Of a stretch of 64,000 bases of DNA, positions 9,474 to 16,982 are shown piece after piece. Where the stretch lies: assembly GCA_964426675.1 (NCBI GenBank), contig CAYRRM010000002.1, positions 1-64,000 on the forward strand, read 5' to 3'. Source of the DNA: DYMC01 sp035406705. Its GTDB lineage: Bacteria > Verrucomicrobiota > Lentisphaeria > Victivallales > GWF2-50-93. Below the pieces are notes generated by a model that was given only the letters and a program-made list of their open reading frames with translations, was not told the origin of the DNA and made no database searches. Position 1 is the stretch's first letter; every line of letters starts with the position of its first letter. Made by a program: the position numbers and the translations under genes.

Positions 9474-10049
9474 ATGCAATCATTTTTTAATCTTCTTAGT
9501 GGTGACCTCAAATATTATTGGATGCTTGCACTATCAGGAACGGTAATTTTTGTATTTCAGATAATCCTCCTTCTGATTTTTGGCGTAGGTTCTGATACAG
9601 ATGTAGATGCGGATCTAAATGGTATTGATGGAGATATGCATCCAGACACAGATATCGGTGATTTTCGCATAATATCCTTTAGAACCATTGTAGCATTTAT
9701 AACCTTCTTTGGCTGGGGGGGAATTATCTATGGTAAAGGAGGTTGGGGCTCTTTTATTGTTGCTCTAACCTGCGGTATATCTATGATGTTTATAACTGCT
9801 ATACTTATCTTTTATGTGTTAAAGCTTCAGCAAAGCGGAAATATTTACGCAAACGACATAATCGGAAAAACCGGAACGGTTTACCTTAAAATTCCAGCAG
9901 GGAAAAATGAGCATGGAAAAGTGACTGTCTTTACCGGGGCTGGAACACGAGAAGTCCTCGCTATATCAGAAGAGGAAATCCCCAATGGTGCTACAGTAAA
10001 AATAATATCACAAATAGGTCAAAATAAATTTTTAGTTGAAAAAATCTAA
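9474..10049 (+). CDS. NfeD-like membrane protein (flotillin partner)
   Basis: A membrane protein of about 191 aa. It has a hydrophobic segment at about 17-35, an acidic loop rich in Asp (DTDVDADLNGIDGD), two membrane helices between about 65 and 120, and a C-terminal OB-fold-like domain (IIGKTGTVYLKIPAGK to the end) typical of NfeD/YuaF proteins. It sits 15 bp upstream of a flotillin gene, the same order as yuaF-floT in Bacillus; such proteins act with flotillins in membrane microdomains. ATG 9474 is preferred, with GTG 9462 in the same frame as the alternative. There is no clear ribosome site for either. Confidence 0.85.
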   Translation: MQSFFNLLSGDLKYYWMLALSGTVIFVFQIILLLIFGVGSDTDVDADLNGIDGDMHPDTDIGDFRIISFRTIVAFITFFGWGGIIYGKGGWGSFIVALTCGISMMFITAILIFYVLKLQQSGNIYANDIIGKTGTVYLKIPAGKNEHGKVTVFTGAGTREVLAISEEEIPNGATVKIISQIGQNKFLVEKI

Positions 10050-10064
10050 ATCAGGAGATTTAAA

Positions 10065-11513
10065 ATGGGTTCTTATATTATTCTATTCTTGCTGGCTGTC
10101 TTCTTTATCTTTTTTACATTAATTATTTTACTGAGCAGATATAAGAAGTGTCCCTCAGATAGAATAATGGTAATATATGGAAAAACTAAGGAAAGACGTG
10201 CCGCCAGATGTATTCACGGAGGTGCAGCATTCATAATGCCGGTTATTCAAGACTACGGTTTTATGAGCCTCAGACCTATGCAAATAGAGGTAAATCTAAC
10301 CAATGCTCTTTGTAAACAAAATATAAGAATCAATGTGCCATCAGTATTTACAGTCGGAATAAGTACTAACCCTGAATTAATGAATAATGCCGCCGAACGA
10401 TTATTTGGTTTGCACCCTGATACAATAGCAGATCTTGCAAAAGATATTATCTTTGGACAATTGCGTCTTGTAATTGCATCAATGACAATAGAAGAAATAA
10501 ATGCAGATAGAGATTCTTTCCTTAAAAATATAGAACAAAATGTTGCGGAAGAACTAAATAAACTCGGCTTACAATTGCTAAATGTAAATATCACAGATAT
10601 TACAGATGAAAGCGGATATATCACAGCAATAGGTAAAAAAGCAGCAGCAGAAGCCGTAAATGAAGCTCTCATTGATGTGGCAAATGCAGAGAAAAAAGGA
10701 CAAACTGGACAGGCCGTAGCTAAGAGAGACCAGAGAGTTCTAGTATCAAAAGCCAATGCTGAAGCAGCGGCAGGAGAAGCGTCTGCAGATAGAGACCGCA
10801 GAATTGCCATAAAACAAGCAGAAGCAGAAGCAATAAATGGAGAAAATTTATCTGCGATTGAAATTGCAAAATCAAATGCTATTAGGGCTGAGCAAGAAGC
10901 AGAAGCGTTTAGAAAAGCAGAAGCAGCAAAGCGTATAGCGCAAGCCCAAATAGAAAAAGCTGAATATGAGGCAGAACTCGAAGCTCAAAAATCTCGTGCA
11001 AAAATGGAAATGGAAAAACAAAATGCAGAGATAATTGTGCCATCTGAAATACAGAAAAAACAAATTGAAATAGCAGCAGAAGCAGAAGCAGAAAAGTATA
11101 GAAGAGAAGCAAAAGGAGAAGCAGATGCGATTTTCGCAAAATTAAGTGCTCAAGCTAAAGGGCAATTCGAAATACTTAAATCAAAAGGAGCAGGTTTCCA
11201 GGAAATTATCAAAGCGTGTAATGGCGATACAGATGCCGCTTCTAAGATGCTACTAATAGAAAAACTCGAAGAAATAGTGAAACTTCAAACCGAAGCAATA
11301 AAAAATATCAAGATAGATAAGGTTACTGTCTGGGATGGAGGGCAAAGGACTCCAGATGGCAAAACCTCTACGGCAAACTTTCTGAGTGGAATGATGCAAA
11401 GTCTTCCACCTCTTCACGACGTTGCAAGTATGGCCGGTATAGATTTGCCGGGTTATCTCGGAAAGGTAAAGGAATGCCCTGCTAACCAGAGTATTACAAA
11501 CGATAAAAAATAG
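10065..11513 (+). CDS. floT: Flotillin / SPFH-domain protein
   Basis: Of 482 aa, there is one N-terminal membrane hairpin segment (about 5-24), an SPFH domain (about 30-200) and a long Ala/Glu/Lys-rich coiled coil (about 205-390) with the EA-repeat pattern of flotillins (EAEAINGENLS, AEAEKYRREAKGEA). A C-terminal tail carries Gly/Pro. Flotillins oligomerise at the membrane and organise microdomains. The ribosome site AGGAG lies before ATG 10065. It is in an operon with the NfeD gene upstream and probably with the CPBP protein 25 bp downstream. One GCGANNNTCGC palindrome (11127) lies in the coiled-coil region. The opposite strand also stays open here, but that is a by-product of the Ala/Glu-rich sequence. 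Confidence 0.93.
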   Translation: MGSYIILFLLAVFFIFFTLIILLSRYKKCPSDRIMVIYGKTKERRAARCIHGGAAFIMPVIQDYGFMSLRPMQIEVNLTNALCKQNIRINVPSVFTVGISTNPELMNNAAERLFGLHPDTIADLAKDIIFGQLRLVIASMTIEEINADRDSFLKNIEQNVAEELNKLGLQLLNVNITDITDESGYITAIGKKAAAEAVNEALIDVANAEKKGQTGQAVAKRDQRVLVSKANAEAAAGEASADRDRRIAIKQAEAEAINGENLSAIEIAKSNAIRAEQEAEAFRKAEAAKRIAQAQIEKAEYEAELEAQKSRAKMEMEKQNAEIIVPSEIQKKQIEIAAEAEAEKYRREAKGEADAIFAKLSAQAKGQFEILKSKGAGFQEIIKACNGDTDAASKMLLIEKLEEIVKLQTEAIKNIKIDKVTVWDGGQRTPDGKTSTANFLSGMMQSLPPLHDVASMAGIDLPGYLGKVKECPANQSITNDKK

Positions 11514-11538
11514 TTCGGGAATTTATTTCTTAATTCCT

Positions 11539-12165
11539 ATGTTTTCCAAAAAACTCTACCTTAGCCTGGAATTAATTGTATTATTTTTTCTTTTACCAGT
11601 ACTTTATCTTTTTTCTCCTATAAAGATTCATATATTATTGATACTCTCTGCAATAACAGTATTGTGTCTTATTATTCACTATTTTTCAGGAAATGAACTT
11701 TCCTTTAAAGTTCTACCTATCCCATCCAACTTAATAGAAATGTTTTTAACTTTTTTTATTATATCGATTCTATTGGGGATATTCGTTTATATTTATTTCC
11801 CTGAGAATTTTTTTTCATTCCCATTAAAAAACACTAAAATATGGATACTCGTGATGTTTTTTTATCCAATTTTATCAGTGTTACCGCAGGAGTTCATATA
11901 TAGAGTATTTTTTATCTCCAGATACCGCGAAATCTTAGGAGGAGAACGCTCTATGAGTCTTGTTAATGCTCTTGCTTTCGCTTTCCTTCACATTGTATTT
12001 AAAAATAGCCTCGCAGTAATCTTAACTTTCATAGCTTCCTTTATCTTTTATAGAAATTATCAAAGAAACCACTCACTGTTCTGGGTAAGCTTTGAACACT
12101 ACCTTTATGGAGCAATGATTTTTTCTATTGGATTAGGACGTTTTTTTTACAACGGTGTACATTAG
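11539..12165 (+). CDS. CPBP-family intramembrane metalloprotease (CAAX-like)
   Basis: A 208-aa protein with about six to seven membrane segments and the CPBP/Abi pattern in order: LPQEFIYRVFF near residue 120 (Glu and Arg), FAFLHIVFKN near 150 (FxxxH) and FEHYLYG near 188. These residues form the presumed metal-dependent active site of the family. The first position of the usual EE pair is Gln here. It follows the flotillin gene by 25 bp and could process a membrane protein of that microdomain, but no substrate is known. Confidence 0.75.
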   Translation: MFSKKLYLSLELIVLFFLLPVLYLFSPIKIHILLILSAITVLCLIIHYFSGNELSFKVLPIPSNLIEMFLTFFIISILLGIFVYIYFPENFFSFPLKNTKIWILVMFFYPILSVLPQEFIYRVFFISRYREILGGERSMSLVNALAFAFLHIVFKNSLAVILTFIASFIFYRNYQRNHSLFWVSFEHYLYGAMIFSIGLGRFFYNGVH

Positions 12166-12919
12166 CCTAAATCTTTCATAAAAAGTTTTAAAATAAACCG
12201 TAAAATCTATCATAACCTGTTATTTGGTAGTTTGTTACAAAAATACAAAAAACATGAGATTTACCAATGACACAGTGGAACACTTTAAAAGACAATTTTC
12301 AATCTAATTTTTTCCTGCTATTAAAAAGGGGGAAAGTTAAACTGTAGATTTTCTTCCACGTTGGTCTCATTTTGGCTCAGAATAGTTCCAAAAAGGAGCT
12401 GTCATCTCAAAGCCAACAATGGGAGAGACAATCTGTCAAAATCATCAACCTAAAAAATTGACGAAGCATAATCTATAACAACTTTATTTTCATATACATA
12501 AAAATAAAAACAATTTTCAACAGCTTTTATTAGGAGCAATTTACAAGCATCTTAACAGCATAAATTCAAAAATCACATCGAGAAAATAACAAAAGTTAAC
12601 AGAGCCTGCCTTATGAAATAAGCAGATTAATGTTATTTTAAGATTTTCCTGCATTTCGTGTTTCAGTTAATTAAGAGATAAAAATGTCGGGAAAGATACG
12701 AATGGAATACAAATTATTTTATCATAGATATCAAATAATTCGAAGGGTTTGACTATCACAAAGGTTTGCGAGAACTTCAATATTTGAATATTGGAATAAA
12801 AATTTCAAATTGCATAAAATTACCAGAAAACAGCACAAAAAGAAGAGAAAAATTGTTTTTTTACATATAATATTTATAAAGTTAATTAAAAAAGTAAACA
12901 TTAAAGAAGGAGATGAAAA
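12166..12919 (+). other. 754-bp intergenic region with one repeat copy and an mtaB leader
   Basis: This region lacks a credible gene of normal size. It holds one 3' copy of the dispersed non-coding repeat (12441-12535), a TAGTTCCAAAAAGG segment (12384-12397) related to two other sites in the window, and an AT-only palindrome CAATATT-TG-AATATTG (12779-12794) that could be an operator for mtaB. A good ribosome site (AAGGAG, 12906-12911) precedes mtaB. The rest is AT-rich sequence in which I see nothing. Confidence 0.5.
12441..12535 (+). repeat. Dispersed non-coding repeat, copy 1 (3' part only)
   Basis: About 95 bp that align almost without gaps to the 3' halves of the copies at 14991 and 46894. 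Shared blocks include TCAACCTAAAA, AGCATAATCTATAA and CATATACATAAAAATAAAA, ending in TTTTTAGG-like sequence. The 5' half of the other copies is missing, so this one is truncated or more decayed. The hairpin that is perfect in copy 2 is broken here. Confidence 0.85.
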
Positions 12920-14299
12920 ATGAAATTCAAAGAAATGAAAATTAAAAGTTCTGATGGTTTAATATTTGGAAAGGCTCCAAATCCAGTAAAAACACGAAGA
13001 GGACTCTTAATTGGAGGTGGATTAGTGTATCCTGAATTAAATTTTACAGTTCCAGAATCTACTTTAATCAATAGAGATACATTGCCAGAACTTATTGATA
13101 TGTATTCAAATCTCGTAAAAAATGTTCTTGAAAGAGCTGTAGAACTTGAATCAAATGGTCTTGTCCTCGAATTTGAAACCTTGCTGGAAATGACAAATGA
13201 CCCATTTATTGGAACTGAAATTGTAAAGGCCATGAATAATATATGTGAAGAGTTTTATATAAAATATGGCTTAAAAACTGAAATACGTCTAACTCCTAAT
13301 GATAGTCGTGATATGGAAAGACCTCCCAAAATGAGAAATGGCAAATATCTTGATGCGATGTTTGAACTATTTGAGAAAGGCTCCGATGCTGGGGCTGATT
13401 TATTATCAATAGAGTCAACTGGCGGAAAGGAAATTCATGATGATGCGTTGATGAATTGCGATATAAGACTTTCCCTATTTTCCCTGGCTATTCTCGGCGT
13501 AAGAGATATGAAATTTTTATGGAATAATATTGTGAAAATTGCAAAAAGAAAGGGGAAAATTGCTGCATCAGATACTGCATGCGGTTTTGCAAATACAGCA
13601 ATGGTTCTGGCAGATAAAAATTATATTCCTAAAGTTTTTTCTGCTGCAGTGAGAATGATAAGTGTAGTAAGGAGTCTTGTAGCCATTGAAGAAGGAGCTC
13701 AAGGACCACATAAGGATTGCGGTTATGAAGGAGTCTATATAAAGGCAATATCCGGTATTCCTATATCTATGGAGGGAAAAAGTGCGGCATGCGCTCACCT
13801 CAGCCCGGTTGGGAACATATCCTGTGCAGCGGCAGATTTATGGAGTAATGAATCTGTTCAGAACATAAAACTCCTCGCAGGAATGGCTCCTACTGTATTT
13901 GAGGAAATTCTCGAATATGATACACGCATTTTAAACACAGCTTCCGCATGTGACGAGAAAAGTGCCAGGCAACTTCAAAAATTACTTATAGAATCAGATT
14001 GTCATCGTGATCCTCAGGCCTTCGTCTTATCCCCTGAATTTGTTTTAGAAGTTGCAAGTGAAATCTTAAAATATGATAATCACTATATGGCAGCTCTAAA
14101 AAGTTCTCTTAAAGGTCTTCAGATTTGTAAGGAAGCTATTAAATCTGGTTTTCTAAAAAGTTCAGAAAGAGAAAAAGACTGGCTGGAAAGGATTATAGAC
14201 GAATTATCAAGTTGTCCAGAAGATGAAAGCAAATTTATAGATGAAGTTTTACCTCTTGTTGATACTGAAAAGTGCGATTTAAAACAGTATGAACTCTGA
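12920..14299 (+). CDS. mtaB: Methanol:corrinoid methyltransferase-like protein (MtaB)
   Basis: Of 459 aa, close to the size of Methanosarcina MtaB, which moves the methyl group of methanol to a corrinoid protein using zinc. The TIM-barrel start GLLIGGGLVYPELNF is typical of the family. Glu165 (SIESTGG), Cys221 (DTACGFAN) and Cys267 (GPHKDCGYE) fall almost exactly where the three zinc ligands lie in the archaeal enzyme (Glu164, Cys220, Cys269), which argues for an active metal site. No corrinoid protein MtaC and no MtaA adjoin it, which is unusual. The ribosome site AAGGAG precedes the ATG by 8 bp. The true substrate could be another methylated compound. Confidence 0.85.
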   Translation: MKFKEMKIKSSDGLIFGKAPNPVKTRRGLLIGGGLVYPELNFTVPESTLINRDTLPELIDMYSNLVKNVLERAVELESNGLVLEFETLLEMTNDPFIGTEIVKAMNNICEEFYIKYGLKTEIRLTPNDSRDMERPPKMRNGKYLDAMFELFEKGSDAGADLLSIESTGGKEIHDDALMNCDIRLSLFSLAILGVRDMKFLWNNIVKIAKRKGKIAASDTACGFANTAMVLADKNYIPKVFSAAVRMISVVRSLVAIEEGAQGPHKDCGYEGVYIKAISGIPISMEGKSAACAHLSPVGNISCAAADLWSNESVQNIKLLAGMAPTVFEEILEYDTRILNTASACDEKSARQLQKLLIESDCHRDPQAFVLSPEFVLEVASEILKYDNHYMAALKSSLKGLQICKEAIKSGFLKSSEREKDWLERIIDELSSCPEDESKFIDEVLPLVDTEKCDLKQYEL

Positions 14300-14548
14300 A
14301 CAACATCATATTTTTTAAATACAGTTTGTTAAAATATATTCTGATTTTTCAAAAATTTTTTTGCGCGGTTTTTGATTTCTTAATTTTTCGCAAAAATTTT
14401 ATTTCCTAAGACACAACACATTACGGATTGATATTATACTTATTAAAATTTATAACACTTGAAAAAAAAGTATTATGATTTATATTTTGTGGAAAATTAT
14501 TCTTCTATGCGGAAAATATAATTATCTGTTAAATTAATGAATAATATC

Positions 14549-14554
14549 AAGGAG
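14549..14554 (+). promoter_or_regulatory. Ribosome binding site deciding a TTG start
   Basis: AAGGAG stands 9 bp before a TTG at 14564, whereas the in-frame ATG at 14537 has no upstream purine-rich site. This favours the TTG as the start of the small zinc-ribbon gene. Confidence 0.6.
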
Positions 14555-14563
14555 AAATCAGAT

Positions 14564-14692
14564 TTGACAAGAAATGAGGAAATAGAATTTTGTGACGGGT
14601 GTGGAAAACAGTTAACACCCGGAACTCCAAGATATCGGACAGATGAAGGAACTTTCTGTCCAGAATGTTATAAAAAAAGAATTTCAACGTGA
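14564..14692 (+). CDS. Small zinc-ribbon protein, 42 aa
   Basis: A short gene encoding a protein with two CxxC knuckles, FCDGCGKQL and TFCPECYKKR, about 25 residues apart. This is the layout of a single treble-clef or zinc-ribbon domain. The start is TTG at 14564 with a good ribosome site; the ATG at 14537 would add nine residues. It follows mtaB by about 265 bp and is followed by an AT-only hairpin (14743-14769). Small zinc ribbons of this type occur as stand-alone proteins of unknown function or as regulators; nothing more specific can be said. Confidence 0.7.
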   Translation: MTRNEEIEFCDGCGKQLTPGTPRYRTDEGTFCPECYKKRIST

Positions 14693-14742
14693 TGGTAAAA
14701 TTTCTATTTCTGAGATAAAAATTTGGAAGAGCCTTAACGGCA

Positions 14743-14769
14743 TTTATTTACTCATTTAGGGTAAATAAA
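14743..14769 (+). terminator. Perfect 9-bp AT-rich hairpin downstream of the zinc-ribbon gene
   Basis: TTTATTTAC and GTAAATAAA pair perfectly around a 9-base loop, 50 bp after the small gene. The stem is AT-rich and not followed by a long T run, so it is a weak terminator candidate or an RNA structural element. Confidence 0.35.
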
Positions 14770-14990
14770 ATGGATTAGGTTTAGAAGCTTAATAATCAAG
14801 TACTAATAACTTTGCCAAGCCTTGAGTTTAAGAAGTAAAAATATACGTGATTTTGGATATTTTCAGTATTCTCATACAAACCGTATGTTGGTATATTTAT
14901 ATATCATTATAGTGTCAGGGAGATAATATTCCATCTTGATAATTTCTCCAGTTTAAATTATTTAAAAACTTTTTGGTTAAGTTCATCCTC

Positions 14991-15215
14991 TAAATTAAGC
15001 AGTTGGGCGCATCTGCCGTAGATAGTAGGTAGCAAAACGAGCTGTAGCAACTACTAGTGGAAGCTAACGAAGTAGATACGATAAATACGGACAGCCATTC
15101 GCGGGTTGAAAATCGTAAAAAATCGTCAACCTAAAAGGTTGACGAAGCATAATCTATAACAACCTTATTTTCATATACATAAAAATAAAAACAATTTTCA
15201 ACTGATTTTTTTAGG
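14991..15215 (+). repeat. Dispersed non-coding repeat, copy 2 (full length, about 225 bp)
   Basis: It aligns over its whole length to 46894-47120. Shared landmarks are TAAATTAAGCAGTTGG, GCCGTAGATA, GAAGTAGATACGATAAAT, GTCAACCTAAAA and CATATACATAAAAATAAAA. Internally GTCAACC-TAAAA-GGTTGAC (15122-15140) forms a perfect 7-bp hairpin. There is no long open frame. Both full copies lie between genes, which suggests a mobile non-autonomous element or an RNA gene family. Confidence 0.88.
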
Positions 15216-15299
15216 TTCATTAGTGTAGTATATACAACGTTCTAAATAGAGCTTTTACATAATTCTTTATATAATAAATCAGTATTTTCAGAGAGGAGA

Positions 15300-16133
15300 T
15301 TACTTTATTTTTTGATACACTCTAATATAATCAATGATAAATTGTTGTGGTAAGATATTGTCATCTATTTTGCCACCCCAAGTACCGCCGATTGCGAAGT
15401 TCATAAGGATATAAAAAGGTTCTCTGAATGGATTATAATTTTCTTCATCTGCTTCTGAAACATTGAATGAGAAATATTTATTTTCATCAAAGAAAAAGTT
15501 AATTTCTTCTGAATTCCATTCAATGGCATAAATATGGAAATCATCAAAAGGTTTTTCTGTGTAAAATTTTCCTCCTTTAGACTTATGCTTACCGTTTATT
15601 GCAAAATGTACTGTTCCATGAATTGTCCCTGGTTCTTTACCAACAAATTCCATAATGTCTATTTCTCCACATGTTGGCCATCCTTTTGTATCGTGGGAAT
15701 CTCCCAACATCCATATAGCTGGCCAAACGCCTTGGCCATGTGGAAGTTTTGCTTTTACTTCAATGCGTCCGTATTTAACGCTGAACTTATTTTTTGTAAT
15801 AATGCTTGCTGCGGTATAATCTGCATATTCCAATTTTGTTTTCCAGGAGTTTGATCCTAGTTTAAACATGTGATTTTTAAATTTTTCTTTTCTGCATTCG
15901 ATAATCAAGAGCCCATTTTCTACTCTGGCATTTTCCATTCTTTCCCGGGTATAATATTGTTTTTCTTCATTTCTTACAAAGCCATATTCATAGTTCCATT
16001 TTGTTGGGTCAGGTAAACCATTGTTATTGAATTCATCACACCATATGAGTTTCCATTCATCGGGATTATCTGCTTTGGTTATAGTTGGTAAAATTATTAT
16101 GGTGCTCATCAGGAGAAGAAGTTCTAAATTCAT
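15300..16133 (-). CDS. GH16 family beta-glucanase (laminarinase/lichenase type)
   Basis: A secreted endo-beta-glucanase of 277 aa. Residues 1-20 form a signal peptide, followed by the GH16 jelly roll. The active-site motif GEIDIMEFVG is complete, with nucleophile Glu157, Asp159 and acid/base Glu162. The substrate-cleft segment LPHGQGVWPAIWMLG lies just before it, and DEFN near residue 34 marks the family start. Likely substrates are beta-1,3 or mixed-linkage glucans. It is the last gene of the minus-strand operon with the deacetylase, GH2-like protein and regulator; only 13 bp separate it from the deacetylase stop. Confidence 0.93.
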   Translation of the reverse strand: MNLELLLLMSTIIILPTITKADNPDEWKLIWCDEFNNNGLPDPTKWNYEYGFVRNEEKQYYTRERMENARVENGLLIIECRKEKFKNHMFKLGSNSWKTKLEYADYTAASIITKNKFSVKYGRIEVKAKLPHGQGVWPAIWMLGDSHDTKGWPTCGEIDIMEFVGKEPGTIHGTVHFAINGKHKSKGGKFYTEKPFDDFHIYAIEWNSEEINFFFDENKYFSFNVSEADEENYNPFREPFYILMNFAIGGTWGGKIDDNILPQQFIIDYIRVYQKIK

Positions 16134-16146
16134 TGCTCATACATCC

Positions 16147-16944
16147 TTAATTTTTCTTTAAAGAATCAAGATATTCTGATGGTGTCATAAATATAGAGCC
16201 TTTTTCAATTAGATAGTCGATAATTTTTTTGAAATTATTCCATTTTTCTTCAGTATTCCACATATTTGGATGACCTTGCATGCATATATATGGTTTTTTA
16301 GGGGCGAATTTTTCATATGCCTTTTTGAAATTGTCGAAGTCAGGAAGACCCGGTTTCAATTCTAAATTTACATTTCTTTCGAAGATAAATTTACTTGTTT
16401 TTTTTGAAGGGGGGGAATAAAAAAAGACCATTTTAATTTCAGGGATTTGTTCAAGTGCAAGGAAAGTCTCTTCGCTTGTTCCTGACCAATGCGGCCCAAA
16501 AGCTTTTAAAATTATTCCTGTTTTTTCTTTCATAAGATTTTGTGTTTTTTCAAGAGCTTGTTTTTGTTCTTCCAATGATGTTTTTTCAAATTCTGCGCTA
16601 TCATTTTGTCCTTTACGATTCTTGTACCCATGATTCCAGAGTTCAAAACCTTTTTTATCTAGATCTTTTAGATAATCGAAGTATTTTTGATTATTTTCTT
16701 CTAAAGTAAAACCAATTACTCCTATAGAAGCTTTCAATTTTTTGGCAAGTATATAATCTACTACCTTTTGCCAGCGTGGTGAAACTGGCAGTGAGCCATC
16801 TGAAGGAGCTCCCGATGTACCCATATCGTCTAATTTAAGAATGACTATTGGGACATTTTGTTTTGCAGTGTCCTGAGCATTAAGTAAAATGCCTGAAAAT
16901 AATGCAGCAGCTAACAACTGAGTTCCAAGTAATGAGATTTTCAT
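16147..16944 (-). CDS. Secreted polysaccharide deacetylase (NodB-like)
   Basis: About 265 aa. Residues 1-23 form a signal peptide (MKISLLGTQLLAAALFSG) and the rest a NodB-type barrel beginning VPIVILKLDDMG, where LDD takes the place of the TFDDG motif. FELWNHGYKNR is the likely metal-ligand histidine region, GPHWSGTSEE and YICMQGHPNMW complete the barrel, and TPSEYLDS closes it. The motifs are divergent, so the exact ester or amide substrate is open. ATG 16944 is chosen over an upstream in-frame start because AAGGAG precedes it. It lies between GH2-like and GH16 genes in one operon. Confidence 0.78.
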   Translation of the reverse strand: MKISLLGTQLLAAALFSGILLNAQDTAKQNVPIVILKLDDMGTSGAPSDGSLPVSPRWQKVVDYILAKKLKASIGVIGFTLEENNQKYFDYLKDLDKKGFELWNHGYKNRKGQNDSAEFEKTSLEEQKQALEKTQNLMKEKTGIILKAFGPHWSGTSEETFLALEQIPEIKMVFFYSPPSKKTSKFIFERNVNLELKPGLPDFDNFKKAYEKFAPKKPYICMQGHPNMWNTEEKWNNFKKIIDYLIEKGSIFMTPSEYLDSLKKN

Positions 16945-16982
16945 TTTTTTTACTCCTTTTTTTAAGAAAATTAAAAATTTAA

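Larger units (their letters stand above)
14693..15299 (+). other. 607-bp intergenic region with hairpin and long repeat
   Basis: The region holds the AT hairpin, a segment at about 14785-14830 that loosely resembles the 3' end of 23S rRNA (see findings), the full repeat copy 2, and then about 80 bp of AT-rich sequence before the convergent end of the GH16 gene. I see no gene. Confidence 0.5.

Noticed and set aside
10253..10810. Long open frame antisense to the flotillin gene
   Set aside because: It mirrors the Ala/Glu/Lys-rich coiled coil, whose codons seldom give stops on the other strand; there is no ribosome site and no recognisable protein.
12267..12347. 26-codon ATG frame after the CPBP gene
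   Set aside because: Too short, without a ribosome site or a motif; it is not distinguishable from chance.
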